64,000 bases of DNA from Sipunculus nudus (Eukaryota > Annelida > Sipuncula > Golfingiida > Sipunculidae). The notes under the pieces are model-generated. The model saw only the letters and a list, made by a program, of their open reading frames with translations. It ran no database searches and had not been told where the DNA came from. The stretch covers positions 61,561,389 through 61,625,388 of the forward strand of contig CM049315.1 in the NCBI GenBank assembly GCA_026874595.1, written 5' to 3'. The position numbers and the translations under genes are program-made. Numbering within the stretch: position 1 is the first letter of the stretch; each line of letters starts with the position of its first letter. Positions 49,101-58,429 of the stretch are shown in pieces.

Positions 49101-50496
49101 TCTCATAATTTTAATTTTAAATAAATTCTTTTTGATGAGCCTTGGACAATTTTGATTTTTTTTAAGAAATATTTCATGAATTTAATCCTAATATTCAAAT
49201 GTGATAAAATATTAGGATCTAATGTAAGTGCTAACTGACAAAATTTATGAAGATATAAATACTTTGTAGCATTTCATTCATATCTCTTAAAGTTGGCGGG
49301 GCCTAGGTGTGAATAACACTGTTAACTTAGTATTAAAATTAGGAATATTGGTCAAACTTTATGGGATTAATTTTCAACTCATATGGCCATATATTGAAAA
49401 CTTAATTACCTTCACACATATTTCTTTATGAAATGTTACTTTTATATAACACTTACCGTAGGCCTATTTGTTCCCTTGGTACATCACTAAATGGTTTAGC
49501 TCATGTCCATTATTCTATCATTTACAGAGTGTCATTTTAGCAGGGCCATTTTCTCATAGCTTTTCTAATGATGATTTACATGAAAAACCAAAAGAAATAA
49601 AAATATTTTGCAGTTACTAATGTTTTCCAAAATTCAGCTGAGTGATGTGACCCATGGGTCCCTTGTTTCCCTTATGCATATGGATAAAAATCTGTTTTTG
49701 TTTGTCATATTTTACAAATTTAACTTAATTTTTCACCCATATGTAAACTAGTCCAGCACTTGCAGAAACGCGGGGCCCTCTGTGGACCATTGTCCGACCA
49801 CATCTAGTTTTAACTGGGTAATTAATTAATGCATCAATCATTGATGGCTGCAGTCTTTAGATGTAAGTTATTTAAACATTTTATTGAACATTTAATCTAA
49901 CTAGTCATCCTGATTGCACAAGAATTCAGTTCTGCAAAAGATGTAGATATTATGTAAAATATTAAAGATAAAAATGGAAAGTTCTGGTATCTTCATTTGA
50001 TTAAAATAGGAAAATTAAAAGTTACTAGATGGTAAAACAGGGCATTATTTTATAGGAATCATATGGAGTTAAATGTTTTTTATTTTGCCAGCTTATTTGA
50101 CACGCAGTCTCTCATCTCCTTTTTTTTTATGAATGTGCAGTACAGGCAAGCTTTGTTGTCCTTGGATGGCGTGTTGTATCATAATAAGGTTGTGTAAATT
50201 GTGAATTGTTGCAATGGATCTATGTACAATTTTATCTGAATAAAAGTGACAGAATTTACATTCTCGAGCAGAAGTGATGAATTTACTGTAGTATGTCAAT
50301 ATATTGTTGTTTAGATTGTTTAACTGCTGTTCAGTTAATTTGTTGATCTCCATATTGCAGGCTGAGAAAGAAATGATTGGGAAAGAGGTGTCCGAGGCTG
50401 GTGTCTACTTCATGAAGCAGACCATCAGTAATGCCTGTGGAACAGTTGGCATTATTCATGCTGTTCTTAACAATACAACATCTCTTAGTTTGTCAG
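15309..50496 (+). CDS. UCHL3: Ubiquitin C-terminal hydrolase L3-like gene, 5' exons
   Basis: The gene encodes a cytosolic cysteine protease of the C12 (UCH) family that releases ubiquitin or NEDD8 from small C-terminal adducts. Exons visible here are 15309-15350, 15440-15451, alternative third exons 34066-34194 and 46091-46219, and 50361-50496. The spliced product starts [18 protein letters not shown], continues with the conserved F.DV.G..PELL.MV..PV.AV.LL.P segment, and reaches [14 protein letters not shown], which contains the active-site Cys. The catalytic His and Asp and the crossover loop are encoded by exons not seen, presumably beyond 64000. The closest family resemblance is UCHL3, more than UCHL1 or UCHL5. 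Introns total over 34 kb and are filled with Helentron-like elements. An 8-residue segment between exons 3 and 4 is unaccounted for. Confidence 0.85.
15440..15451 (+). CDS. UCHL3: UCHL3 microexon 2 (12 nt)
   Basis: GTGATGAACAAG encodes VMNK, the expected four residues after NPE in this family (for example MLNK in UCHL1-type proteins). It is flanked by GTTTTGTAG upstream and GTGAGT downstream, both good splice signals. It is phase 0 on both sides. The preceding intron is only 89 nt. Reading through the donor gives a sequence unlike the family, which supports the boundary. Confidence 0.75.
15452..15879. other. Start of UCHL3 intron 2
   Basis: Contains TA/ATA-rich microsatellite at about 15588-15690 and no other feature. 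Confidence 0.5.
15880..17606. mobile_element. TIR element with TTATTTCCACTCC repeats
   Basis: GCTTATTTCCACTCCCCC at 15917-15934 is the exact inverse of GGGGGAGTGGAAATAAGC at 17583-17600. Extra copies sit just outside or inside: a near-perfect 33-bp palindrome with 16-bp arms at 15880-15912, and further right-end copies at 17511 and 17545. The interior includes a TA run (16118-16182) and short open frames (minus 16542-16730, Cys/Trp-rich; plus 17192-17395) that match nothing I recognise. Probably a non-autonomous DNA transposon. Confidence 0.5.
16118..16182. repeat. TA microsatellite
   Basis: A nearly pure TA run of about 65 bp inside the TTATTTCCACTCC element. Confidence 0.9.
18502..18536 (+). 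mobile_element. Orphan 3' end of a family A Helentron-like element
   Basis: CAGCTGAGTG, then the palindrome GACCCATGGGTC, then CCTAGTT: the complete family A 3' signature. No matching body is recognised to its left. Its terminal T-run is directly shared with the 5' end of the next family A copy at 18538. Confidence 0.65.
18538..21150 (+). mobile_element. Family A Helentron-like element, copy A1 (2.6 kb)
   Basis: The 5' end AGCTCAG...CTGAGCT forms a hairpin, followed by a (GTCC/GTCT)n tract at 18582-18608. The body contains two diverged tandem units about 676 bp apart (each has GGACTGCCTAATATCAAAAC or a close match and a TTGCCCAACT-TGACCATGGCACG block). The 3' end has CAGCTGAGCGTCGTGAC...GGTCCCTTGTTTT. 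It is homologous along its length to 41803-44296 and 55312-57844. No ORF of Rep/helicase type is present, so it is non-autonomous. Confidence 0.7.
21651..22390. other. AT-rich intron sequence
   Basis: Repeated ACATCACAT and ACTAGTA words, otherwise nothing identified. Confidence 0.4.
23458..28207 (+). mobile_element. Family B Helentron-like element carrying a satellite array
   Basis: It starts ATGCCCCCGCCAC with an immediate 13-bp-arm hairpin (second arm GTGGCCGGGGCAT) and a TCCTTCCG/GTCC tract (23500-23536). The terminal arm recurs inverted as GGCGGGGGCAT at 28173-28183. A separate stem-loop GTGTC-gttct-GACAC (28186-28200) and the tail ATCTAGTTTT follow. Between the ends is an array of about 25 satellite monomers. 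It is inserted in a T-run within family A copy A5. No protein-coding capacity is seen. Confidence 0.75.
23551..28130 (+). repeat. 180-bp satellite array with higher-order repeat
   Basis: Monomers begin GTACGGACTTTTTTTCGCA and repeat every 180 bp (23551, 23731, 23911, 24091, 24271). Some later monomers are shorter. Equivalent monomers recur at 23731, 24932, 25953 and 26974. This gives higher-order units of 1201, 1021, 1021 and about 1200 bp. The short units lack 180 bp because two neighbouring monomers are fused into one. The two short units look identical by eye. Confidence 0.85.
28715..29198. other. AT-rich intron sequence
   Basis: TA run at 28756-28772. A block at 28975-29030 (GATATTCGCGAAGGGG...) resembles 62050-62105, suggesting a low-copy dispersed repeat. 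Confidence 0.4.
29199..29703. mobile_element. Foldback MITE with long terminal inverted repeats
   Basis: The right end read inverted starts AATTTCCACCTAGACCCAGT and continues GTTGTAAACACAGAGCCACAG, CTGCCTTCATTTA and CAGTGTGCAGTGCATG. The left end has the same blocks, but 32 bp (29211-29242) are inserted between AATTTCCACCTA and GACCCAGT. Paired similarity covers most of the element, about 180 bp per arm. Short open frames in it (29331-29650) simply mirror the arms. Confidence 0.65.
29704..30325. other. AT-rich intron sequence
   Basis: Nothing recognised. Confidence 0.4.
30326..31980 (+). mobile_element. Family A element, diverged copy A6
   Basis: The 5' end AGATCAGCTGACTATTAGTC plus CTGAGCT is at 30326, with a GTCCGTCTG tract. 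Its body resembles A1 up to about 30830 (GGCTGCCTAATATCGAAACC, GTCAGGGATGTAAC-like blocks). The 3' signature is decayed (TAGCTGAGCCTCATGGCCCA...ACTTGTT, 31948-31980). Positions 30830-31940 are not clearly family A and may include other insertions (G-run at about 31354, TA run at about 31183). Whether both ends belong to one insertion is uncertain. Confidence 0.5.
31811..32199. repeat. Inverted repeat pair around family A 3' end
   Basis: AATGGCCCAACAAGTTGTAC and following AGAAATATCA at 31811-31841 are the inverse of 32168-32199 (TTATATTTCTGTACAACTGG, then TTGGGCCAT). The second arm interrupts the 49-bp tandem repeat. Confidence 0.5.
32046..32345 (+). repeat. 49-bp tandem repeat, six copies
   Basis: Units start at 32046, 32095, 32144, 32222, 32270 and 32319 (CAGGCATGTCAAATTTACAA...ACAGGAGATATA). 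The third unit carries an extra 29 bp from the inverted-repeat arm described above. Confidence 0.75.
32453..33826. mobile_element. Tigger/pogo-like TIR element, copy 1
   Basis: The ends read CAGTGAAAACTGG...CGGACACCTCAC and the inverse CAGTGAAACCTGTCTAAAGC. Both are flanked by TA, the target duplicated by Tc1/mariner-pogo elements (32451-32452 and 33827-33828). It is 1374 bp, homologous to copy 2 at 36971-38259. A short frame at 33049-33264 is shared with copy 2 but has no transposase motifs, so it is non-autonomous. Its right end lies 240 bp upstream of UCHL3 exon 3a. Confidence 0.65.
34066..34194 (+). CDS. UCHL3: UCHL3 exon 3a (alternative)
   Basis: The 129 nt encode 43 residues starting [10 protein letters not shown] and ending LLLFPRSDK, phase 0 at both ends. 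The acceptor is TTACTTTGCAG; the donor GTTTGT is weaker than that of exon 3b. It occupies the same slot as exon 3b (46091-46219): same length, same phase, and about 22 of 43 residues identical by eye. It keeps the F.DVY...L..VP.PV.AVLLLFP pattern. It lacks the Trp that exon 3b has before N.TDV and has Cys there. It is open with no disabling change, so it is probably functional as an alternative to 3b. Inclusion of both would keep the frame, so exclusivity is not forced by phase. Confidence 0.8.
34195..34834. other. Intron between UCHL3 exon 3a and repeats
   Basis: No second exon or repeat is recognised in this stretch. Confidence 0.4.
34835..34900 (+). mobile_element. Decayed family A 5' end
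   Basis: GCATAACTGACTGTAAGTTA, then ACTTAGCTGTAACCCTTTG and a GTCCATCATCTGTCTG tract follow the family A 5' pattern with many substitutions. The body is replaced by the family E element within 80 bp. The orphan 3' end at 45865-45898 could be its partner. Confidence 0.4.
34977..36604 (+). mobile_element. Family E Helentron-like element
   Basis: The 5' end AAGGCCCCGC is followed by the hairpin CCCGCTT-ga-AAGCGGG and a (GTCC)n tract (35020-35042). The 3' end has the inverse arm GCGGGGCCCTT (36570-36580), then the stem-loop ACTGAC-ct-GTCAGT and TTCTAGTTTTT. The interior has AGGTCAAAGGTCA (35154) and other Helentron-style AT-rich filler, with no coding capacity. Confidence 0.65.
36605..36968. other. 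AT-rich intron sequence
   Basis: GT microsatellite at about 36620-36632; no other feature. Confidence 0.4.
36971..38259. mobile_element. Tigger/pogo-like TIR element, copy 2
   Basis: 1289 bp, same orientation as copy 1 and flanked by TA (36969-36970 and 38260-38261). Relative to copy 1 it has about 36 extra bp at 37192-37227 and lacks about 130 bp present at about 33480-33610. The missing segment in copy 1 is bordered by AATAATCACA and AATAATCTCA, consistent with a deletion between short repeats. Confidence 0.65.
38262..40036. other. Intron sequence, mostly AT-rich
   Basis: A minus-strand frame at 38820-39002 reads rather protein-like but has no recognised family and no clear splice context. 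Nothing else is supported. Confidence 0.4.
40037..41787 (+). mobile_element. Family C Helentron-like element with 280-bp array
   Basis: The 5' hairpin has arms GTATCCGCCAAAAC and GTTTTGCGGATAC. A (CCG)n run at 40087-40109 follows. The inverse arm GGCGGATAC recurs at 41743-41751, then the stem-loop GTAGTCG-cttgt-CGACTAC (41754-41772) and a TATTCTAGTTTTT tail. The interior is five 280-bp tandem units (40281, 40561, 40841, 41121, 41401). No coding capacity is seen. Confidence 0.75.
40262..41660 (+). repeat. 280-bp tandem repeat with GGTGGCGCCACC palindromes
   Basis: TCGGGAACCGTTTGACCGAT recurs every 280 bp five times. Each unit carries two copies of the 12-bp palindrome GGTGGCGCCACC, or one-base variants, about 130-150 bp apart. 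The last unit is the most diverged. Confidence 0.85.
41803..44296 (+). mobile_element. Family A element, copy A2 (2.5 kb)
   Basis: A complete copy with 5' hairpin AGCTCAG...CTGAGCT (41803), a (GTCC)n/(GTCT)n tract to about 41884, the two-unit body, and 3' CAGCTGAGTGCGGTGACCCA...CCTTGTTTT. It starts only 15 bp after the family C tail. It is collinear with A1 and A3, but its interior lacks some A1 sequence near 20220-20330. Confidence 0.75.
44297..45864. other. Intron sequence
   Basis: AT-rich with A and T runs (44740-44800). No gene or repeat family is assigned. Confidence 0.4.
45865..45898 (+). mobile_element. Orphan family A 3' end
   Basis: CAGCTGAGCATTTTGACCCA followed by TGGGTCCCTTGTTT, the family A 3' signature with an intact palindrome. 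No adjacent body is recognised; it may pair with the decayed 5' end at 34835. Confidence 0.6.
46091..46219 (+). CDS. UCHL3: UCHL3 exon 3b (canonical-like)
   Basis: The 129 nt encode 43 residues beginning [13 protein letters not shown] and containing [13 protein letters not shown] and [10 protein letters not shown]. It is phase 0 at both ends, with acceptor TTTGCACTAG and donor GTAATG. The Trp, the D-V-x-G motif and PELLSMV are those of canonical UCHL3 proteins, so this is the more conserved of the two third exons. In the family this segment packs the core helix before the catalytic Cys region. A family A element starts only 32 bp after the donor site. Confidence 0.88.
46576..47004. mobile_element. 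TRIM-like element with tRNA-like LTRs
   Basis: Two direct repeats of exactly 155 bp (46576-46730 and 46850-47004), each starting TGTTA and ending TAACA, flank 119 bp of noncoding sequence. ACAT is duplicated on both sides (46572-46575 and 47005-47008), and other family A copies show the empty site. The repeats look about 80% identical by eye. On the minus strand each contains a tRNA-like A box (TAGCGAAACGGTTGG in the first) and, about 45 nt later, a B box (GGTTCGAATCC, intact only in the first). No clear primer-binding site or polypurine tract is seen. Two SINE copies are the main alternative. Confidence 0.55.
46608..46680 (-). other. tRNA-like sequence inside LTR 1
   Basis: Minus-strand A box TAGCGAAACGGTTGG, an anticodon-loop-like CTTGTGC (possible anticodon TGT, Thr) and the T-arm GGGTTCGAATCCC occur at normal tRNA spacing. 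The acceptor stem does not pair, so it is a derived pol III promoter and not a tRNA gene. Confidence 0.5.
47589..48010 (+). mobile_element. Family D Helentron-like element, 5' part only
   Basis: It begins GTATCCCCAGACAATGTGTC and matches the first 420 bp of the family D element at 52787 (GGTGATCTTGACC, CTTTTATCCTTTTCTTGTTT, GAGCATTATAAGTCAAAAAC). No family D 3' end follows; the copy is truncated. Confidence 0.6.
49669..49769. other. Intron sequence
   Basis: Short unassigned AT-rich stretch between the A7 end and the orphan family E end. Confidence 0.3.
49770..49809 (+). mobile_element. Orphan family E-type 3' end
   Basis: GCGGGGCCC followed by the stem-loop TGTGGAC-catt-GTCCgaCCACA and ATCTAGTTTT. 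No matching 5' end is nearby. Confidence 0.6.
49810..50360. other. Intron before UCHL3 exon 4
   Basis: The intron ends with TCTCCATATTGCAG. A CTGCAG-TCTTTAGAT-GTAAGT arrangement at about 49850-49870 has good splice signals around 9 nt but does not encode the expected residues. Confidence 0.4.
50361..50496 (+). CDS. UCHL3: UCHL3 exon 4 with active-site cysteine
   Basis: The 136 nt start in phase 0 ([14 protein letters not shown]) and continue [14 protein letters not shown], then [10 protein letters not shown] and TTSLSLSG. The Cys of NACGT is the catalytic nucleophile of UCH proteases, and the upstream Gln of KQT belongs to the oxyanion hole. Acceptor CATATTGCAG, donor GTGAGT, ending phase 1. 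Compared with other UCHL3 proteins about eight residues are missing between the end of exon 3 and this exon. A further microexon of about 24 nt would explain this. Confidence 0.88.
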
Positions 50497-52186
<1,690 letters not shown>

Positions 52187-52189
52187 TTT

Positions 52190-52786
52190 TGAACAGTTTA
52201 CTTCTAACACGATTCCTCCATACATGGCCCTCTCACAGTAAGGAGTACCTGCCAAAGTACAGGTGTCTGATAACCTCAAAACTTATTGCAGAGACTATAA
52301 CCATTATTCCCCAAACCATAATTTTATCATGCTAGACCTTGAGATTTTCCATGTGATTTATTCTTATGTAAACATAAAGCACAGGTCTTGCGAAGTGCAG
52401 TTAAGGTAATAAAAAAGTTCAGAAGAAAATGTTAGTGCCAAATTAAAATTAAGTATCTGAGGAATAAAAAAAACTGTAAAGAAAAAATCTTTTGATGAGG
52501 GATTCTCAAGAAATTGCAATTTGAAAAATATACATATTTTCCCCAAAATGACACAATTTCAAGGTCTTCGCAATGCATGATTTTTGTAAATGTTGGACCA
52601 AAAATAGCATTAAAGATGGAAAACAAATGTTTTAAGGGGTGCTGAATGTAAATATACCCCAAATGTTTTTGATTGGATTTAGTTCAGAGGATTTATACAT
52701 GAATTCTGCAGTTATATGCTTCTGTGACAAATGATTATTTAACCATGACACTAGTTATTGCATGCATTGGCGTATTAGTATTCATT
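52190..52786. other. Unassigned AT-rich sequence
   Basis: Nothing recognised. Confidence 0.4.
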
Positions 52787-53483
52787 GTATCCCCAGACAA
52801 AGTCGGGATACTTTGGTTTCGCGATGGTCCCACCACCGCCACAGAAATACCTTGTGAGCCGGATAACTCAAAAAATATTTCACTGATCTTTTTACAACTT
52901 TACATTTGTATAGATATAGGTAAGAGGACAAAGCCGATTTAAAATGGGGTCATGACCTTTGCTAGGAGAGTGACCTTGACCTTGAATAGGTCCATTTTTG
53001 CTGAAAATACCACAAATTCTTAAATATCTTAAGAAAGCTGGCATGGACTGGTCCAAAAATTTAGGTGACTGAAGATCCTGGATAGCCTTGTGATATGCCA
53101 CCTATTATCCTTTTCTTGTTTTTATGCCTTTTATTATCCCCATTATTGCTTCTTGACAGTACTGTGAGCATTATAAGTCAAAAACTGATTGACAGATTTC
53201 TTTCATATTATGAACATGTAGAGAGATGGGTTATTGGACGAGGTCTAATTAAATTTGGGTCATGATCTTTACCATGAGAGTGGCCTTGACCTATAATATT
53301 TCCAAATTTGGTGAAAATCACACACCTCTTATGATATCTTCAATGTTGATAGCCATATATGGATTTCAAACATGACTTCTGTATGGTCCACCACTAAACT
53401 AAGAACCCTATAGGTATGAGGGTCATGAGGTCAAAGATCAAGGTCACTGGACACATCTTTAAAGATATTGTGGATGCATTTTT

Positions 53484-56400
53484 AGCTCAGCTGACTTTCA
53501 GTCATGCTAGGCTATAGTGATGGTCTTTGTCCGTCGTCCTTCCATCTGTCAGTCCGGCCGGCCGTTAGCAGGGCACAAATCGTAACCGTAGGGGCTAGGG
53601 CCATGAACCCTATGCAGTCTTAGAGGTTCTAAAAAAATCTCCTTGCAAACCTGAAATTAGGTCACTGCGACCTATATTCTCGAAGTTATGGGGTGTGTTT
53701 GCACCCCCCAGAAATAATTCTTTTAGCCAAAATTTTCATCCCAAACCTTCCATCTTTCACATACAGCTCACCTACCTACAGGGGAAGAACCATAATTATT
53801 TTGAGGTCACAAGGTCAAAGGTCAAGGTCACAGAACCAACTTCTTTGAAAAGCCTGTGGATGCATTTTAAGCCAAACCTTTCATCCCAATTCTATGATCT
53901 TTCACATATAGCTCACCTACTAAGTGGGAGAAGAATCCTATAGATGTTGAGGTCACTAGGTCAAAGGTCAGGGTCACAGGATCCACTTCTTTGAAAAGGT
54001 TGTGGACACATTTCAAGCTAGACCTTTCATTCCAAACCTTTCAGCACTGGTATCGCTTCTCTGCCAACAGGGGAAAAGACCTGTTGATTTTGAGGTCAAA
54101 GGTCAAGTTCACAGCACCCTCTTCTTGTGTGGAGTCATTTTCAGGCAAACTTTTCAATCTATACTTTCCATCTGTCATATATGGCTTACCTACCAATAGG
54201 GGAAGAAGCCTATTGATGTTGAGTTCAAAAGGTCAAAGGTCAAGGTCACAATATTGTTCTAAATGCTTGTGAACATATTTCAAGTGAAACTGTTTAACCC
54301 AAACCTTCAGTCTTTCACATATGCCACATCTATGCATCACTGAATGTGATTCAAACTTCATATTTATGGGTCTTTTTGCATGAAGAAATAACTAATTGAT
54401 TTTGAGGTCAGCTGGTCAGGAGGTTAAAGGTTGCAGGTCTAAGTTATTCACTCATTGGTTGCCAAGTAATTACACCTGGCCAGATGTAAGTGGTTAGTAG
54501 TTACCCATCATGTGGGCAAAAGGCCAAGGTCATAGGTCAGGGATGTTCACAATAACTTATTTTGTAGACCATCTATATTTTTCTTGTTTTCTTGTATATA
54601 TAACCATGGCACTCACAAATGGTACATCGCACTGTGTGCCCATAATTGTCAGTGACACTTGTGATATGTGACTCCCTTTTGTATCAGCTCATGGAGTGAT
54701 AAGGATATATCATTAGTGCATAACAAAAACACTGTTGCGGAAATGCTTTGGCCAGGCATTAGGACTATGAGAGTTAAGTGTTAAGGTTTAGCTACTGATT
54801 TATAAAATGATGGGAATATTTTGCAGTTTATATCATGGAATCATAGCAATAAACTTAGTTTTCTAGATATCTGAATATTATTTTACAAATCATCAGATAT
54901 ACCAGCAAGTGTTTGTTCTGATAATATGTGGGTCTGTACCTGGATTTAGGATAGCTTTATTTGATTACAAGACTCTTAGTGATGCTTTCTGCATTTCTTT
55001 TCTTTTAGGTTTTGCAGTTTACCTACCTTGCTGACCCCATTGAATAGCAAGCTGATAATTAAAACAAATTGGACATGCACTTTTTACATTTGCATGTTCA
55101 TAAATCTGATATGAGAGCTCTCCAACCAGATCATGTCTTTTGAATTGTTTTGGACATTCATAACTGTTACATTTTTTTGAAGCAATTGCTACAAGTTTAG
55201 TGTCTTATTGGAGGATGTGTGATATCAAATGTCAGACTTGTCAGAAAACCATTCTGTCTGCCAGTTAGCCATTTTAGAAATCCTTTTGCCAGGGCAGTTT
55301 CTGTGATTTTTAGCTCAGCTGACTATAAGTCATCTGAGCTATAGTCGTGGTCCATTATCCGTCTGTCTGTCCGTCCGTCCGTCCGTAGATGTGGCACGTT
55401 TTGAAACCGTAAGACCTAGGAATCCAAAATTCGGCATAATGTTAGATGTCCCCAAGATCTCCTACCAAGCCGAAAACTGGGTCTTTGCGACTTCATTCCT
55501 TTGAGAAATTAAGGAAAAACCTCAATTTTTTATTAAAAACCTAGTTTCACACTTCAGGACTGCCTAATATCAAAACCACTCATCTGTTTTTCCTCATATT
55601 TCCTATAAATAATCCTCTATATAATTCCTATTTACATGCCAGAAATTAGGTCTGTATTATATAATTTAAAAAAGTTATGGGCCCAAACATAATGCATTTT
55701 GTAAATAATCAGGAAAGAAATTTTATCACTTAACACAAAACTTGTTAAAGCTAAGCACTTTTTTTCCAGTAATATTACTTTTATTAATCAAAATTAAATT
55801 GTATACCCAAAATTAGATCAAAATCTTTTAAATTTTTTAAAATATTAGCAAAAATAAAAAATTGGTACCTTAAATTTTGCCCAACTTTGACCATGGCACG
55901 TTTTTTTGCTGTAACTGCTGTGGATTTAATTTTCACAGCATGTTTTTGTTAGCATTTCAACTGTTAACACCAAAAATTTGAAACCAGTTGATCAAAAACT
56001 GTAGATTTTATTCAAGTTTTCAAGCACCATGTCACATATTGCTAGTGTTATGCAGTTTGCTAGAGCTCAGCTCCCAAGCTTCAGCTCTAAGTTCCTTAAA
56101 TTTGGCATACAGTTAGATTTCTCCAAAATCCCCTACCATGCCAAGAATTTGGTCACTAGGACTTAATTCCATCGAGATATCAATGAAAAACTTCATTTTT
56201 CCATTAAAAACCCATTGTTACACTTTAAGACTGCCTAATATCAAAACCACTGATCTGATTTTGATCATATATAATATACATGTTTTTCTATATATTCGCT
56301 ATGCACATGCCAGAAATGATGTCAGTATTGTGTATTTTTTTTAAGTTATGGGCCCAAACATAATGCACTTTGTAAAAAATCAAGAAATATATTTACTCCC

Positions 56401-58429
56401 TTAACAAGGGCATTGCTGAAGCTAGAGATTTTATTGTCAGGGATGTGACATTATTTAATCAAGATTCAATTGAATACCCAAAATTAGTTCTGAATTTTTC
56501 AAATTATATAAGTTATTAGTATAAATAAAAAATTAGTACCTTAAATTTTGCCCAACTTTGACCATGGCACGTTTGTTTACTGAGAGCACTGTTGATATAA
56601 TTTTCATAACATGCACACATAAGGATTTCATCTTTGTAGTTCAGAAAGCTGAAAGAAATTGGCCAAATACCGTAGCTTTTATTTATGTTTATATGAGAGC
56701 TATCAGACCCAGGCTTAATCCAGCCCCTCTTCAGTCACCTGTATGTTGACCTTGTTGACCAGTTGATCCAGGTGTGCAACCCAACTCATCTAGTAGTTTT
56801 AACCAACAACATAACAATAAACAATAAATTAATAAATTTTTCTTGGTTTTTAATAACAAATTTAAAAAAAATAGAAAAGGAATTTGTTAGTTTATAATAA
56901 CAGGAAATTAATTTGCAGTTACTGATGATATAAGAATCTTGTATCGATGGGTAGAATGTCACATATTCCAAATAACACCATGCAGTCACCTATGGCATTT
57001 TTCAGTTCATTTTTAATGATAAAGAAGTAAATCATATTATTCATTACTAATCATTAGGGATTATATGAAGGAAATTAATGATAGACAAAGATGCAGTTGA
57101 TAATATTAATCTAGATTCCTACTGTGTCTAGTGTGTACATTGATGTGAAATTAGTCCAAAATGAATTTTTTACAGTTATTTTTTAATATAAATAAAAGCT
57201 ATAAAACCAGATACTTATGATCATTATTTAAATGTGTGAATTTTGTATATTCTGGATTCTCAAAATCATTGTTTGGTGAAAACTGAATAAATACCAGACA
57301 TGGTGCAAATACTTTGTAATTGTATTTAAATACGAATATGATTATGTACTCCATTATAAAATTTCTTGCATAAAGAATGGGAATTCAGGTAAAAATGAAA
57401 GTATATGAATACGCGTGCAAAAACTTTCAAAATGTATTCATGAATGCATTCATGAATATATTCTTTAATATTATTTTAATAATCATATCAGTTATATTTC
57501 ATTTTAAAAAATCATATGATTCTCTTATTATTTTTAATAAAAATTATATTTTGGACAATATTTGTAATTTTTTTATTAAATAGTTAAACTCTTATATTAT
57601 ATGTTCTGCTTATAAGTTATATGGCCAAGTCAAAATCTGTGTGACAATAGCACTCCATTTGTTAATAAAATAAATGAAATCAATCCTCTTCCCTGTCTCC
57701 AAAGATACTATCAAAATCATACATACAACTCATAATACAGCTTATATTTATTACCACACAAAACCAGCATGTGCCTCATTTCTAAAAAATATTTTTTTAT
57801 CATATATAACAGCTGAGCGTCGTGACCCATAGGTCCCTTGTTTTATGATGTTTGGTCCCTTTTAGAGGATGTTTGTTGTTCAATTTCTGACCTGTCAGAA
57901 ATCCAATATGGCCACCAGGAAGCCATCTTTAAATTCCTTTAGAACATACTATCTCAAGAACTATTAAAGTGAATGCAGTGGGATGTATATTAATGTAATC
58001 TTGCATTGGGTCCAAGATTTCTTAATAAATATGACCATCATTTATGAAAGCTCAGTACAGTTGGCTTGTATTGAATAAAAATTAATATGGAAGCACCTGT
58101 TTCACAATAATTCTTGCATGGATTTCCTTGATCTTTTGCTATATTTTGATCTTATATGTGGCCTGTGCGGTATTCCTTTTGAGACTGACAGGTATCGTGC
58201 AAGCTGTGGGATTAGTTCCTGATAGCTCAACAACCATACATTTTGCCTCAGACCATCATTCACTATGTTTTAACCAGACATATAAATAAGAATTTATGGC
58301 AACATAGAAAGTTTAAACAAAATTGGCATATAGGTTCTGCAACAATTTTACTAGAAGTTGTGAATCGCAGCCCATGATGTCGCAGGTCATGCTTGGCAGC
58401 TGAGCGTCATGACCCATGGGTCACTTGTT
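53484..58429 (+). mobile_element. Family A element, copy A4 (host of A3)
   Basis: 5' end AGCTCAGCTGACTTTCAGTC with GTCCGTCGTCC tract, 3' end CAGCTGAGCGTCATGACCCA...CACTTGTT. Flanks read GGATGCATTTT on the left and AAGCCAAACATTTC on the right. An uninterrupted copy of that junction (GGATGCATTTTAAGCCAAAC) occurs at 53857-53876, giving a paralogous empty site that supports both ends. Its body (53560-54590) is a tandem of units of about 140-150 bp. Confidence 0.65.

Larger units (their letters stand above)
46252..49668 (+). mobile_element. Family A element, copy A7, with internal insertions
   Basis: 5' end AGCTCAGCTGACTTATAAAC at 46252 and 3' end CAGCTGAGTGATGTGACCCA...CCTTGTTT at 49635-49668. 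It is interrupted by a TRIM-like element (46572-47008) and by the 5' part of a family D element (from 47589). A second set of family A body blocks (48245-48720) repeats the blocks at 46490-46560 and 47010-47400, so it may be two fused copies. G and C homopolymers occur at about 47492 and 48932. Confidence 0.6.
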
